Shown: positions 25,972-34,731, counted from the stretch's first letter. The stretch: 52,796 nucleotides of DNA from Conexibacter sp. (GCA_025964325.1 JAOPZA010000075.1:1-52796), one strand, 5' to 3'. Notes: generated from the letters alone by a model not told the origin. Translations and numbers: made by a program.

Positions 25972-26816
25972 GGCCCCGGTCTGCCGCGACGGCGGTCGGC
26001 GCGCACTGCTGGCGCGGCCAAGCGCTCGCGGCCGCCGAGCCAGCCCAGCAGCGAGGCCCACAGCCGCAGGTAGCCGTCCCAGGCGACGAAGCCGGGCGGT
26101 GCCCAGTGCGGCGCGAGGTCGGAGGCGAACGCCGCGGTGCGGCCCGCGCCGTGCGAGCCGACCGCGAGGATCGGGTCCTCCCCGTGCGTCGCGAGCACCG
26201 TCGCGCCCACCCTCGGCAGCACGCGGTTGTAGCCGAGCAGCGGCGGCCACGGCCCCGGCACGTCGCGCAGCGCCGGATGCGCTGCGTCGGTCACCTCCGC
26301 GACGAAGCCCTGCGGCAGCTCGACGCGGTCGTCGTGGTCGAGCACCTCGACCGGCAGCACGCCGGCGAGCGGCGAGGAGCCGTAGCGGGCGCGTCCGTCG
26401 ATCCCGGCGAACGACATGTAGCCGCCGATCATCAGCAGGCCGCCGCCGCCGGCGACGTAGCCGGCGATCGCCTCGAGCCGGTTGGGCGCGATCTGGGAGC
26501 GCGCGAACGTCTGGGGCCCGAGCAGGAACGTGTTGCTGCCGACGTCGCTGAGGATCACGGCGTCGTAGCCGGCGAGCGCCTGCGCGCTGTCGGGGAAGCG
26601 CGCCGGAACCTCGTGGCAGGGCACGTAGTCGAGCTCGTGACCGAGCCCGCGGACCTGCGCGACGAAGTGCGTCGCGCCCTCGGTGTAGTCGGTCGTGTGG
26701 AAGGCGTCGAAGCCCTTCAGGTGGGTCACGTGGGTGACCCAGGACTCGCCGGCCAGCAGCAGTCGCAGGGGCGCTCGGGGCGGATCAGCCGAGGCGGCCG
26801 TCGGGGAAGCGCTCAC
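25968..26816 (-). CDS. Putative glutamine amidotransferase-like protein (PF07090 type)
   Basis: A 282-residue class-I-amidotransferase-fold protein: RLLLAGESWVTHVTHLKGFDAFHTTDYTEG opening, YDAVILSDVGSNTFLL, then GGGLLMIGGYMSFAGIDG, and GAGRTAAFASDLAPHWAP near the end. The family often lacks a normal nucleophile Cys; here the SDVGSNTFLL strand has no obvious catalytic Cys, so it may not be a true amidase. GTG start with GGAGG 5 bases upstream. It overlaps the lactonase gene by 32 bases. The function of these proteins is unknown; they often sit in sugar or amino-sugar loci. Confidence 0.78.
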   Translation of the reverse strand: MSASPTAASADPPRAPLRLLLAGESWVTHVTHLKGFDAFHTTDYTEGATHFVAQVRGLGHELDYVPCHEVPARFPDSAQALAGYDAVILSDVGSNTFLLGPQTFARSQIAPNRLEAIAGYVAGGGGLLMIGGYMSFAGIDGRARYGSSPLAGVLPVEVLDHDDRVELPQGFVAEVTDAAHPALRDVPGPWPPLLGYNRVLPRVGATVLATHGEDPILAVGSHGAGRTAAFASDLAPHWAPPGFVAWDGYLRLWASLLGWLGGRERLAAPAVRADRRRGRPGP

Positions 26817-27618
26817 GGAACCTCCAGTCGTGGTTGGGGACGATCAGGTCGGACTCCGCGCGCATGCGGTCATAGCCCCGGATCACGCCGGCGAGGTCCC
26901 AGAACGAGCCGTTCGGCCAGCGCAGCTCGAGGTTTCGGTAGTTGTAGGCGGCGTCGCTGGCGAGGCAGACGCGGCCGCGCGCGGTCTCGACGACGGTCGC
27001 CATCTGCCCGGGCGTGTGGCCGCCGAGCTTCAACAGGCGCACGCCCGGCTCGAGCGGCGCGTCGCCGTCGATCACGTCGAGACGGTCGACGATCGCATGC
27101 AGCCGGCGCGCGTCCTCGGGGTAGTAGAAGGTCGCCCACGGCGGCGGGGCGAGCCCCAGCGGCAGCTCGTCGCGCTGCACGACGAAGCGCGCGTTCGGGA
27201 ACAGCTCGACGTTGCCGACGTGGTCGAAGTGCAGGTGGGTCAGGACGACGACCTCGACGTCCTCGGGCGCGACCCCGCGGGCGGCGAGGCCGGCGACGAG
27301 GTCCTGCTCATCCGACTTCGTCGCGACGAAGTCGATCCCGTAGCGGCGCTGCATCGCCTCGACCTCGTCGATCGGTCCCAGGCCGGTGTCGATCAGCGTC
27401 ACGCGGGCGGTGCCCTCGATCAGCCAGACCGGGACCGGAACCATCGAGCCGGCCGCCCGCGTGCCGTCCTGGCGGGGGAAGTCCTCGCGGTAGGCGTACG
27501 GCAGGATCTGCTGCCGGCTCAGGTGCGGCGAGATGCCGCCGCCGAGCAGGTCGACCTCCAGCGAGCTCTCCAGCTCGCCCGTGACGATCTGCTGGATCGC
27601 GAGCCGCGGGCTCGTCAT
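26785..27618 (-). CDS. Metallo-beta-lactamase-fold lactonase (N-acyl-homoserine-lactonase-like)
   Basis: A 277-residue MBL-fold hydrolase of the AiiA/AttM lineage. D77 in LIDTGLG, the metal motif HLHFDH at about 128-133 with a following GN, GGHTPGQMA with another ligand His (about 200), SDAAY with the bridging Asp, and a final IVPNHD. AiiA-like enzymes open gamma-lactones, of acyl-homoserine or other acids. Its ATG overlaps the LacI stop and it overlaps the amidotransferase-like gene. With the PTE-like lactonase in the next operon, this is the second lactonase candidate within 6 kb. Confidence 0.88.
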   Translation of the reverse strand: MTSPRLAIQQIVTGELESSLEVDLLGGGISPHLSRQQILPYAYREDFPRQDGTRAAGSMVPVPVWLIEGTARVTLIDTGLGPIDEVEAMQRRYGIDFVATKSDEQDLVAGLAARGVAPEDVEVVVLTHLHFDHVGNVELFPNARFVVQRDELPLGLAPPPWATFYYPEDARRLHAIVDRLDVIDGDAPLEPGVRLLKLGGHTPGQMATVVETARGRVCLASDAAYNYRNLELRWPNGSFWDLAGVIRGYDRMRAESDLIVPNHDWRFRERFPDGRLG

Positions 27619-28670
27619 CGTGAAGCTCCCTTCGTCGTGGGGCCCGTCGCCGGGCCGCTGCTCTGGCGCGCAACGAGCTCGACGTCGAGCACCACCCTGC
27701 TGAGCTCGGAGCCGTCCTCGCCGGCCAACGCCGCCGCCAGCCGCTCGGCCGCGATCCAGCCCATCCGCTGGACGGGCTGGCGGACCGTCGTGAGCGCCGG
27801 TCGCACGAGCCCCGCGAGCACCGTGTCGTCGTAGCCGACGACCGAGACGTCCTGCGGCACGCGCAGGCCCGCGACCGCGAGCGCCTCGATCGCCGCGAGG
27901 GCGACGACGTCGTTGGCGGCGAAGACGGCGGTGAACGGAGGCGCGCCGCCACGGCGCGCGGCGAGGGCCTGCGCGACCGCGGCGGCCGTGCGGTCGGCGC
28001 GATAGTCGCCGGCGACGTGCGTGAGGCGGGCCTCGCAGCCGGCGAACGCCGCGGCGAAGCCGGCGCCCCGGTCGCGTGCCGATCGCAGCTCCCGCGGGCC
28101 CTCGAGCACGAGCACGTCACGATGGCCGAGCGCGCGCAGATGCTCGCCGGCGAGGCGGCCGCCGCGCGCGTTGTCGGAGACGACGCTGCTGGCGGCGACA
28201 CCCTCCAGCTCCTCGTCGACGATCACGAGCTGGAAGGTCCGCGCCAGCTCCGCGAGCCGCTCGGTCCGCGGTGGCGCGCCGGCGGCGTAGAGCATGCCGT
28301 CGACGCGGCCGGCGCGCAGGACGTCGAGGTAGCGCTCCTCGCGTGCGGCGTCGAAGGCGGTGTTGCACAGCAGCAGGCTCAGGCCGCGCGCCTCCGCGGC
28401 GTCCTCCGCCCCGCGCGCCAGCTCCGCGAAGTACGGATTCGCGATGTCGGGGACGAGCAGGCCGATCGTGCGCGAGTGCCCGCGACGCAGGCTCTGGGCG
28501 ACGTGGTTCGGCACGTAGCCGAGCTCCCGCATCGCGGCGCGCACCCCGGCCGCCGTCTGCTCGCCGACCGGCCGTCTCCCGCTGATCACGTGCGAGACGG
28601 TCGTCGCGCTCACGCCGGCGGCGGCGGCGACGTCGGCGATGGAGACCGATCGGGAGCTCACGCGGGGCAC
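27615..28670 (-). CDS. LacI-family transcriptional regulator
   Basis: About 351 residues: N-terminal HTH VSIADVAAAAGVSATTVSHVISGRR, hinge NHVAQSLRRG, then a periplasmic-binding-type effector domain (TIGLLVPDIANPYFAELARGAE onward). Two GTG starts are possible (28670 or 28661), neither with a Shine-Dalgarno, suggesting a leaderless mRNA. A GCAAAACGATTTGC operator lies just upstream, so it probably represses itself and the downstream lactonase and amidotransferase-like genes, and perhaps the ten-gene operon beyond. The effector is probably a sugar or lactone. Confidence 0.92.
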   Translation of the reverse strand: MPRVSSRSVSIADVAAAAGVSATTVSHVISGRRPVGEQTAAGVRAAMRELGYVPNHVAQSLRRGHSRTIGLLVPDIANPYFAELARGAEDAAEARGLSLLLCNTAFDAAREERYLDVLRAGRVDGMLYAAGAPPRTERLAELARTFQLVIVDEELEGVAASSVVSDNARGGRLAGEHLRALGHRDVLVLEGPRELRSARDRGAGFAAAFAGCEARLTHVAGDYRADRTAAAVAQALAARRGGAPPFTAVFAANDVVALAAIEALAVAGLRVPQDVSVVGYDDTVLAGLVRPALTTVRQPVQRMGWIAAERLAAALAGEDGSELSRVVLDVELVARQSSGPATGPTTKGASR

Positions 28671-28674
28671 CGTA

Positions 28675-28688
28675 GCAAAACGATTTGC
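28675..28688. promoter_or_regulatory. LacI-type operator GCAAAACGATTTGC
   Basis: 14-bp dyad with GCAAA/TTTGC arms and a central CG, the classical LacI-family layout. It lies 4 bases upstream of the more distal GTG start, which indicates autoregulation of the LacI-lactonase-amidotransferase operon. Confidence 0.75.
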
Positions 28689-28768
28689 ACGAGACGCTCC
28701 AGAACCCGCCGCCGAGGATGCGCAGGAGACGGGGGCGGCACGACGGCCGCGAACGCCGTGCTCGACTC

Positions 28769-29174
28769 GTGAACGACGTCGTCGCGCAACCGGGCGTGCA
28801 GGTGCTGCAGGCCTTGAACGTCGAGTGCACGATCCATCTCGCCGACGTGATCCAGGAGCTCGGCGTCGACGTGGACGTTCTTCGAGCAGCCGCTGCCGGG
28901 CTCCTAGAGACAGCGGTTCGACCAGAACACGGTTGGCAACCAGACGACGGTCGCGCCGCTGCTGACGCTGCAGGGGACGGCCGACCCCGTCGTCAACCCG
29001 AACGGGACCACGCAGTACGTCCAGCGGGCCTGCAGATTCGGCCAGCCGGTCGAGTGCTCGGTCTACCCCGGCGCCACCCACCAGACGATCCCGTTCGTCG
29101 CCCAGCACGAGTACTTGCCGTGGATCGCCGACCGCTTCGCCGGCAACAAGGCGCCGTCGAACTGCTCGCCGTAG
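28769..29174 (+). pseudogene. Remnant of a secreted lipase/esterase (C-terminal part)
   Basis: Reading forward, VNDVVAQPGVQVLQALNVEC...ADVIQELGVDVD resembles the late region of secretory lipases. A frameshift near 28880 leads into TFFEQPLPGS, then an in-frame TAG (28905-28907). The frame continues RQRFDQNTVGNQTTVAPLLTLQGTADPVVN and PGATHQTIPFVAQ, ending WIADRFAGNKAPSNC. The TADPVV Asp and ATH His fit the catalytic Asp/His of alpha/beta-hydrolases. The N-terminal part with signal peptide and nucleophile Ser is missing. It is a decayed fragment with a frameshift, a nonsense codon and a 5' truncation. Confidence 0.68.
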
Positions 29175-29183
29175 ACGCCCAGC

Positions 29184-30017
29184 TCAGGCGGCGGGGCCGG
29201 CCGGCGGCGGGCCTTCCCCAGCCGCCGGCGTCGCCTCCAGCTCCGGGCTCGGCGTCCCCCCGATGAGATCCTGCAGGCGCCGGCCGATGCGTCTGCTGCG
29301 GCGGTCCGGCGGCCAGCGCCGCACGGCCCGCTCCAACTGGCGACGTCCGCGCGCCGTGGCGTCGCGGTAGCGCTTGCGGGCCCAGATCGAGCGCGGCTTG
29401 CCGAGCCGGCAGGCGCAGTAGATGCCGACGAGCGGGATGAAGAAGGCGACCACGCCGAGGAACAGCCGGCCCTTCGCGAGCGTGATCAGCGCGAACCCGA
29501 GCGCGAGCGCGGCGTAGAGCAGGGTCAGCCACACGTCGCCGCTGTTGTCGAGGTCGAGCGGGCGCGCACCGACGACGACCAGCCCCGCGAACAGGAAGGC
29601 GATGACGACCGCATCGATCGACGAGCGGCCCTCCTCCGACCAGTAGACGTCCTCGAGGTGCAGCCAGAGGGCGTACTCGTCGAGCGTCAGGCCGACGCCG
29701 ATGCCGAACGCGATCGCGGTGAGCTCCCACCACGGCGATCCCAGATTCGTGGCGAACGCCATGAAGCCCGCGATCATCATCAGCACGATCCCCCACACGA
29801 GGTGGTGTATGTGCAGCCCGCTCGACGTCTCGACGTTGCCCGGCCACCACTTCACCTGCATGCGGATCAGGCGCGCGCTCGTGCGGATGAAGAGCCACGT
29901 GACGAGGAACGCCAGCAACATCAGGAACGCGGCGGGGCGGCCGGGCTCCGCGGACGACGAGCTCAGCACGTCGACGCCGTTGACGTCGATGTGGATGGCG
30001 GCGAGCAGCGGCGACAT
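29184..30017 (-). CDS. Integral membrane protein, conserved in actinobacteria (function unknown)
   Basis: A 277-residue protein with about six hydrophobic segments between residues 30 and 190, including HIHHLVWGIVLMMIAGFMAFA, where the HxHH may bind metal. The C-terminal 85 residues are cytosolic and strongly basic (RKRYRDATARGRRQLERAVRRW). The start ATG lies 11 bases after the stop of the discoidin protein, so the two are likely one transcript. I do not recognise a function. The frame remains open upstream but that is inside the preceding gene. Confidence 0.75.
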   Translation of the reverse strand: MSPLLAAIHIDVNGVDVLSSSSAEPGRPAAFLMLLAFLVTWLFIRTSARLIRMQVKWWPGNVETSSGLHIHHLVWGIVLMMIAGFMAFATNLGSPWWELTAIAFGIGVGLTLDEYALWLHLEDVYWSEEGRSSIDAVVIAFLFAGLVVVGARPLDLDNSGDVWLTLLYAALALGFALITLAKGRLFLGVVAFFIPLVGIYCACRLGKPRSIWARKRYRDATARGRRQLERAVRRWPPDRRSRRIGRRLQDLIGGTPSPELEATPAAGEGPPPAGPAA

Positions 30018-30028
30018 CGCCGCGCATC

Positions 30029-33000
30029 CTACGGGCCCGCCAGCGAATCGAGCGTCAGCTCGGCCAGCTGCGGATCTCCGTGGCTCCACCCCGGCACGCG
30101 GACGGCGACCCAGCGACCGCTGGCGCCTCCGAGCGCCAGGCGACCGCGGCCGCTCGCGACGGGGCGGTACGTGACGCCGTCGTCGGAGAGCGAGACCTCG
30201 ATCGCCGGCTCGCGGCCGTGCGTCCACTGCGCCTGCAGCCCGCCGAGCGCTCGGACCTGACCGAGGTCGACGACCATCCGCCCGTCGCGGCCGGGTCGCC
30301 AACTCGTCGACGGGTCGCCGTCGACGGCGAGGTCCGGATCCGACATGCCGGGCGGCAGCGGCGAGGTCGGGTAGCTCGTCATCGTCGTCGCGAGGTTCGT
30401 GCTCGGCGTCTGGCGCCCGCGCGCGAAGCGGATCGCGCGGGTGCGTCCCGCCGGCACCGCGGCGAAGCGGCGCTCGCCCGTCGCGAGCGAGCGCAGCGCG
30501 ATCAGCGCCACGCCGCTGCTCGCCACGTCGGTGACCGTGACGTGCTGGGAATCGGTCACCTCGATCCGCAGGGACGCGCCCGACCGCTGGTCGAGCGCGA
30601 AGCGCGGCGCCTCGACGCGGCCGTCATGGCCGGCGAGCTCGACCAGGTAGCTCGTCTGGCCCCGGCCGGTGGTCTGCACGCCGCGGTAGAGACGCGCGTC
30701 GCGCCCCGGCTGCGGCAGCGTCAGCGACACGTTCGAGAGATCCTCGGAGCCGAGGTCGAAGAGGCTCAGGAACCCGCCGGCGAGGCTCGCTCGCAGCGCC
30801 GGCGGACCGCCGCTCGGGGCGGCGGCGGCCGCGGCCGCGGCGGTCCGGCTCGCGCTCTCCGCCGGTCGCGCCTCGACGACCATCCCAGCTGCCCCGGTCG
30901 CGGGACCGGACGACAGCGTCGCCGAGGTCGCGCTCACCGCGATCGGGTTGGTGCTGCCGCGCACGACGAAGCCGGCGCGACCGTCGACGTTGAGCCAATC
31001 GCCCGCGAACGCGTGCCGCGTCGGCACCGCCGCCACGTCGCGCCACGTCGTGCCGTCGTCGGAGACCTCGATGCGGTACTGCGCCGCATAGGCGGGGTCG
31101 AAGCTCAGGCGGACGTCGTCGAAGCGCTGCGCGGCGCCGAGATCGACCTGCAGCCAGCTGTCGCCGCGCGCGCGGTCCGCGCGTGAGACCGCCCACCGCG
31201 TGGTCGGATCGCCGTCGGTCGCGGCCTGCGGCGGGAACGGGCCGGGCGGCGCCACGGCGTCGAACGAGGAGGCGCTCGACGGCTTGCCCTGGGCGAGATC
31301 GGCGCCGCTGCCGTCGTGGACCTCGAGCCCGTAGAGCGAGTAGCCGTAGACGCCCGCGGGCCTGACGCCCTGGAAGCGGACGTAGCGTGCGCTCGTCGCG
31401 TCGAAGTGGACGTCGACGCCGCCGTCCCCGAGTCCGTTGTCGGTCGCGCCGGAGAGCGTGACGCTGCCGTCCGCGCCGGCGAATGTGCGGTCGCCGTCGA
31501 GCCCGGGCACGCCGGGCATCGTCAGGTTCGTGACGCGCAACGCGCCCTCGTCGGCGCCCAGGCCGGTCGTCGCGTAGACGGCCTCGCCGTCGGGCAGGGT
31601 CGCGTACCCCGCAGCGCCGCCGGCTGTCGTGACGACCGTCGCCGAGGCGTCGAAGCCGTCGCGCGCGGCGCGGTAGACGTGCGCTCTGCGGCTGGTCAAC
31701 GCGAGGCCGGTCGACGGCAGCAGCGCCGGCGAGGAGGCCGAGACGTCGAACAGCCAGTCGTCATGCTGGGGCAGGTAGGCGAACTTCGCGAAGCCCGGCT
31801 TCGTCACCGCCGCGGCGAGCGCCGCCGGCGTCTGCTGCGCCACGAGACCGACGTCGGCGCCGTAGTCGGTCGCGCCCGAGCGACCGGCGAAGTACTGCTG
31901 CTCGGAGACCGGCTGCGCACCGCCGCCGAGCTGCGCGCGGGCGTAGTGCAGGACGTAGGCCATCGCGAGCTCCGCCCGGGCCTCCGGCTCGTACTTCGGC
32001 TCGCCGCTGAACTTCGTCAGCCGATCCGCGGGCGCGTACGCCTGGTAGGGCGCGAGGTGGTCGAGCAGCAGCCGCTCCGCACGCGCCGCGTACGGATCTC
32101 CGAGCACCACCGCGCGGTAGCTGATCGGCAGCACGTTGCGCCCGTAGAGATGGTGACGGTCGGCGACCATGAAGTCCTCGGCCACGCCGGCGTCGGTGCC
32201 GATCCGCTCGAGCGTCGCGCCGAGCTCGCGCGCGCTCGGCACGGAGCGCAGCGCCTCGGGGACCGGCTGCCCGGCGATCAGGAACTGCACGACGTCGCGA
32301 CCCGGATAGGCGCCGGCGGACTCCTGGTAGATCGACGCGAGCGATCCGTGGTTCTCGGTCACGAACGTGTCGAAGATGTTGTGCGCCTGCGTCCAGGCCG
32401 CGATCGGCTGACCGTCGACCGGCGTGGGGTTTGCCTGATCGGCCGCGGGCAGGCCGGTCATGCTGATCGTCCAGCGATCCAGCCAGGTCCGCCAGCTCCC
32501 GACGGCCGGGTTCTCCGGCTGGTAGGCGAGCGCCATCGCGAGCGGCATCGTGCGGGTGCCCATCTCCTCCATCTTCGTGTCCGCCCGGTAGCCGCCGAGC
32601 AGACCGTTCGTCGTCCAGCCCGGGGAGAGCGGGTCGTTGCCGGCGCCGAGCGCGACGACGTTGTCGGCGGCCGCGCGTGCGATCGTGTCGACGTTCGCGC
32701 GGGTGGCAGGATCGAGGTCGTCCCACATGAGCCGAGCGCCGGCGACGAAGTAGGACTCGAAGGTCGAGTCGAAGTAGACGCCCTTGCCCCACTCGCCGTT
32801 GGGGTTCACCCAGCGGTTCGAGGCGGCGAAGCGCTCGATCGTGCGCACGGTGTGATCGCTGAGGAGGTCACGCGAGATGCCCGTCTGGCCGGCGTCGTAG
32901 CTGCCGAACTTCAGCAGCACGGCGTTGCCGAGCACGCTGCCGAAGTCGTAGTCCGCCAGCTTGTAGCTCCCCGCGGCGGCGTCCCAGGTGGTCTCCACCC

Positions 33001-33151
33001 AGCGCGTGTGGTGCTCCAGCAGCGTGTAGTACTCGGCTGCGTCCTGGTCCTCCGACCCGGAGATCGGCGCGGCCGCGGCGACCGTCGCCGCGGCGACGAA
33101 TGCGATCACCGCGACGGCCGCGGTCACGAGCGTCCTGCGTGCCCTGCTCAT
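30029..33151 (-). CDS. Large secreted protein with F5/8 type C (discoidin) domains
   Basis: A 1040-residue exported protein with an N-terminal Sec signal (basic start, VAVIAFVAAATVAAAA core, likely AAA cleavage). Residues about 35-470 are all-helical, with repeated W/Y-rich segments that look like an alpha/alpha-toroid. The middle and the end each contain discoidin-like domains: ATDGDPTTRWAV at about 640-651 and AVDGDPSTSWRPG near 965, both followed by VDLG. These domains bind glycans. The toroid suggests a polysaccharide lyase or hydrolase, but no catalytic motif is secure. GGAGGAG precedes the ATG, and a nested hairpin occupies the 5' leader. Confidence 0.85.
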   Translation of the reverse strand: MSRARRTLVTAAVAVIAFVAAATVAAAAPISGSEDQDAAEYYTLLEHHTRWVETTWDAAAGSYKLADYDFGSVLGNAVLLKFGSYDAGQTGISRDLLSDHTVRTIERFAASNRWVNPNGEWGKGVYFDSTFESYFVAGARLMWDDLDPATRANVDTIARAAADNVVALGAGNDPLSPGWTTNGLLGGYRADTKMEEMGTRTMPLAMALAYQPENPAVGSWRTWLDRWTISMTGLPAADQANPTPVDGQPIAAWTQAHNIFDTFVTENHGSLASIYQESAGAYPGRDVVQFLIAGQPVPEALRSVPSARELGATLERIGTDAGVAEDFMVADRHHLYGRNVLPISYRAVVLGDPYAARAERLLLDHLAPYQAYAPADRLTKFSGEPKYEPEARAELAMAYVLHYARAQLGGGAQPVSEQQYFAGRSGATDYGADVGLVAQQTPAALAAAVTKPGFAKFAYLPQHDDWLFDVSASSPALLPSTGLALTSRRAHVYRAARDGFDASATVVTTAGGAAGYATLPDGEAVYATTGLGADEGALRVTNLTMPGVPGLDGDRTFAGADGSVTLSGATDNGLGDGGVDVHFDATSARYVRFQGVRPAGVYGYSLYGLEVHDGSGADLAQGKPSSASSFDAVAPPGPFPPQAATDGDPTTRWAVSRADRARGDSWLQVDLGAAQRFDDVRLSFDPAYAAQYRIEVSDDGTTWRDVAAVPTRHAFAGDWLNVDGRAGFVVRGSTNPIAVSATSATLSSGPATGAAGMVVEARPAESASRTAAAAAAAAPSGGPPALRASLAGGFLSLFDLGSEDLSNVSLTLPQPGRDARLYRGVQTTGRGQTSYLVELAGHDGRVEAPRFALDQRSGASLRIEVTDSQHVTVTDVASSGVALIALRSLATGERRFAAVPAGRTRAIRFARGRQTPSTNLATTMTSYPTSPLPPGMSDPDLAVDGDPSTSWRPGRDGRMVVDLGQVRALGGLQAQWTHGREPAIEVSLSDDGVTYRPVASGRGRLALGGASGRWVAVRVPGWSHGDPQLAELTLDSLAGP

Positions 33152-33163
33152 CCTCGTTCTCCT

Positions 33164-33204
33164 CCGTTGAGTTCCGTCTCACGGAACAGTGTCCGGCTCA
33201 ACGG
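33164..33204 (-). promoter_or_regulatory. Nested leader hairpin before the discoidin protein
   Basis: Outer arms CCGTTGAG/CTCAACGG (8 bp) and inner arms TTCCGT/ACGGAA (6 bp, 3-base loop), directly next to the GGAGGAG ribosome-binding site; the last GG of the stem is part of it. Unfolding would expose the site, so it could control translation or mRNA stability. Could also be a protein-binding dyad at DNA level. Confidence 0.55.
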
Positions 33205-33207
33205 AGC

Positions 33208-33235
33208 GCTATGAGAGAACGGTCGCGCAGGTCAA
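33208..33235 (-). promoter_or_regulatory. Promoter TTGACC-16-CATAGC
   Basis: -35 TTGACC and -10 CATAGC with a 16-base spacer, placing the transcript start at about 33201, next to the leader hairpin. Same spacing and same -10 ending (ATAGC) as the promoter at 25944-25971, suggesting one sigma factor. Confidence 0.55.
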
Positions 33236-33261
33236 GCACCAGATCCAACGTCCGCCGGCCC

Positions 33262-33285
33262 TCCCCCGCCGGCTCGGGGGCCGGC
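33262..33285 (-). terminator. Terminator hairpin after spoVR-like gene
   Basis: GCCGGC-TCGGGG-GCCGGC with additional CCCCC/GGGGG complementarity, starting 3 bases past the SpoVR stop. Strong GC stem with no U-tract. Confidence 0.5.
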
Positions 33286-33288
33286 GCC

Positions 33289-34731
33289 TCAGGGCGCCTC
33301 GTCCGTCTCCTCGCTGCTTCCGTGCGGATGGCCGACGTACCAGACGGGCTCGTCGTCCTTGACGGTGTGCACGATCACGGGGCGACCCCAGAGGACCGCC
33401 ATCTGCGTCAGCGTCCCGCGCGCGTACTCGGGATCGAGGCTGGGCTCCTCCTCGCCGGCGGCGCGGTGCTCGAGGTAGAGCTGGCCGCGCCCGCGGTAGT
33501 CGGCATCGACGATCTCGATGTGCGGGATGCCGAACGTGGCGTGCTGGCGGATCAGCACGTCGCGCACGGCGTCGCATTCGCGCGAGGAGACGCGCACGCG
33601 GCGGGGGTCGCCGTGGAGGTGCTCGAACGCGAACAGCCGCGCCCGCTCGCACACCGCGGGGGTCAGGAACTCGCGCAGGAGCGCTTCGTCGTCGTAGGTG
33701 CGGCAGACCGTCCGCACCTGCTCGAACGGATCGGCCGACCCCGCCCAGGCCCAGCGCTCGCGCTCCTCCTCGTCGGGCTCGGTCGCGATGCGCATGATCT
33801 CGCGCAGGATCGTGATCCCGAGGTTGTAGGGATTCACCTGACCGAGATGCGGCTGCACGACCGACGCGTTCAGCTGCTCGTACTCCCAGTAGCGATCGGT
33901 CGGGAGGAACAGCCGCTGGCAGATCTCCTGGTGGCAGAGCACCGCGAGCCCCTCGTTCGCGATCTTCGTCCGCAGCTGCGGCATGAAGTAGGCCTGCTCG
34001 GAGTGCAGGATCGTCATCACGTCGCGCTGCCAGTCCTCCAGCCCGCGCGCGTGCCCTTCGATGAAGCCGAGCAGGTCCGGCTCCGGCTCGGCCGGCACGC
34101 GGGCACGGCGCTCGGCGCGCTCGCGCGCGAGCCGCTCGCGCTCGGCCGCGACCTCCTCGGGGAACAGCCGGTCGTAGCGCTGGGGCCGCTCGACCTCGTC
34201 GACCGGCTCGGCGCGGCGCACCATCTGCGCCTGCGGCTGGTGGATCGCGATCGCCGTGCACGCGTCGATGAAGTCCTCGACGCGGTCGCGGCCGTGCTCC
34301 GCCATGTAGCCGTCGATCCGCTCCGCGGCGCTGCGCACGCGCGGCAGGATCGCGCGGTCGGTCGGCTCGAACCAGCAGCTGTTGTCGAAGAACCACGCGT
34401 GCCCCGCGCAGTGGGCGATCACGAGCGTCTGCGCGACGAGGCTGTTGCCGTCGAGCAGGTACGCGCGCACGGGCTCGGTGTTCACGATCAGCTCGTAGAT
34501 GCGCGAGCGCCCCATGCGGTACTGCTCGTGCTGCTGGCTGTACGCCGCGCCGAAGCGCGAGCTGCTGTAGCGCCCCGGCAGCCCGCGCGCCGCGATGTCG
34601 TAGATCTCGGTGCTGCGCATCAGGTGGTACACGATCGGCGGAACCTCGAAGCCGAGCTGCGCGGCGATCGCCTCGCAGCGGTCGTCGAGCTCCTGCAGGT
34701 CGGCCACCGTGTACGCGGGAGCGGAGCTCAC
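33289..34731 (-). CDS. SpoVR-family protein
   Basis: A 480-residue SpoVR/YcgB-family protein. Visible family blocks: PPIVYHLMRSTEIYDIAARGLPGRYS at about residues 32-57, QHEQYRMGRSRIYELIVNTEP, HCAGHAWFFDNSCWF near 110 and NPYNLGITILREIMR near 320. Biochemical function is unknown; in E. coli and Bacillus it acts with PrkA and YhbH/YeaH in stress and stationary-phase or spore-cortex physiology. GTG start overlapping the upstream stop (GTGA). It is the last gene of the conserved prkA-yhbH-spoVR operon. Confidence 0.93.
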   Translation of the reverse strand: MSSAPAYTVADLQELDDRCEAIAAQLGFEVPPIVYHLMRSTEIYDIAARGLPGRYSSSRFGAAYSQQHEQYRMGRSRIYELIVNTEPVRAYLLDGNSLVAQTLVIAHCAGHAWFFDNSCWFEPTDRAILPRVRSAAERIDGYMAEHGRDRVEDFIDACTAIAIHQPQAQMVRRAEPVDEVERPQRYDRLFPEEVAAERERLARERAERRARVPAEPEPDLLGFIEGHARGLEDWQRDVMTILHSEQAYFMPQLRTKIANEGLAVLCHQEICQRLFLPTDRYWEYEQLNASVVQPHLGQVNPYNLGITILREIMRIATEPDEEERERWAWAGSADPFEQVRTVCRTYDDEALLREFLTPAVCERARLFAFEHLHGDPRRVRVSSRECDAVRDVLIRQHATFGIPHIEIVDADYRGRGQLYLEHRAAGEEEPSLDPEYARGTLTQMAVLWGRPVIVHTVKDDEPVWYVGHPHGSSEETDEAP

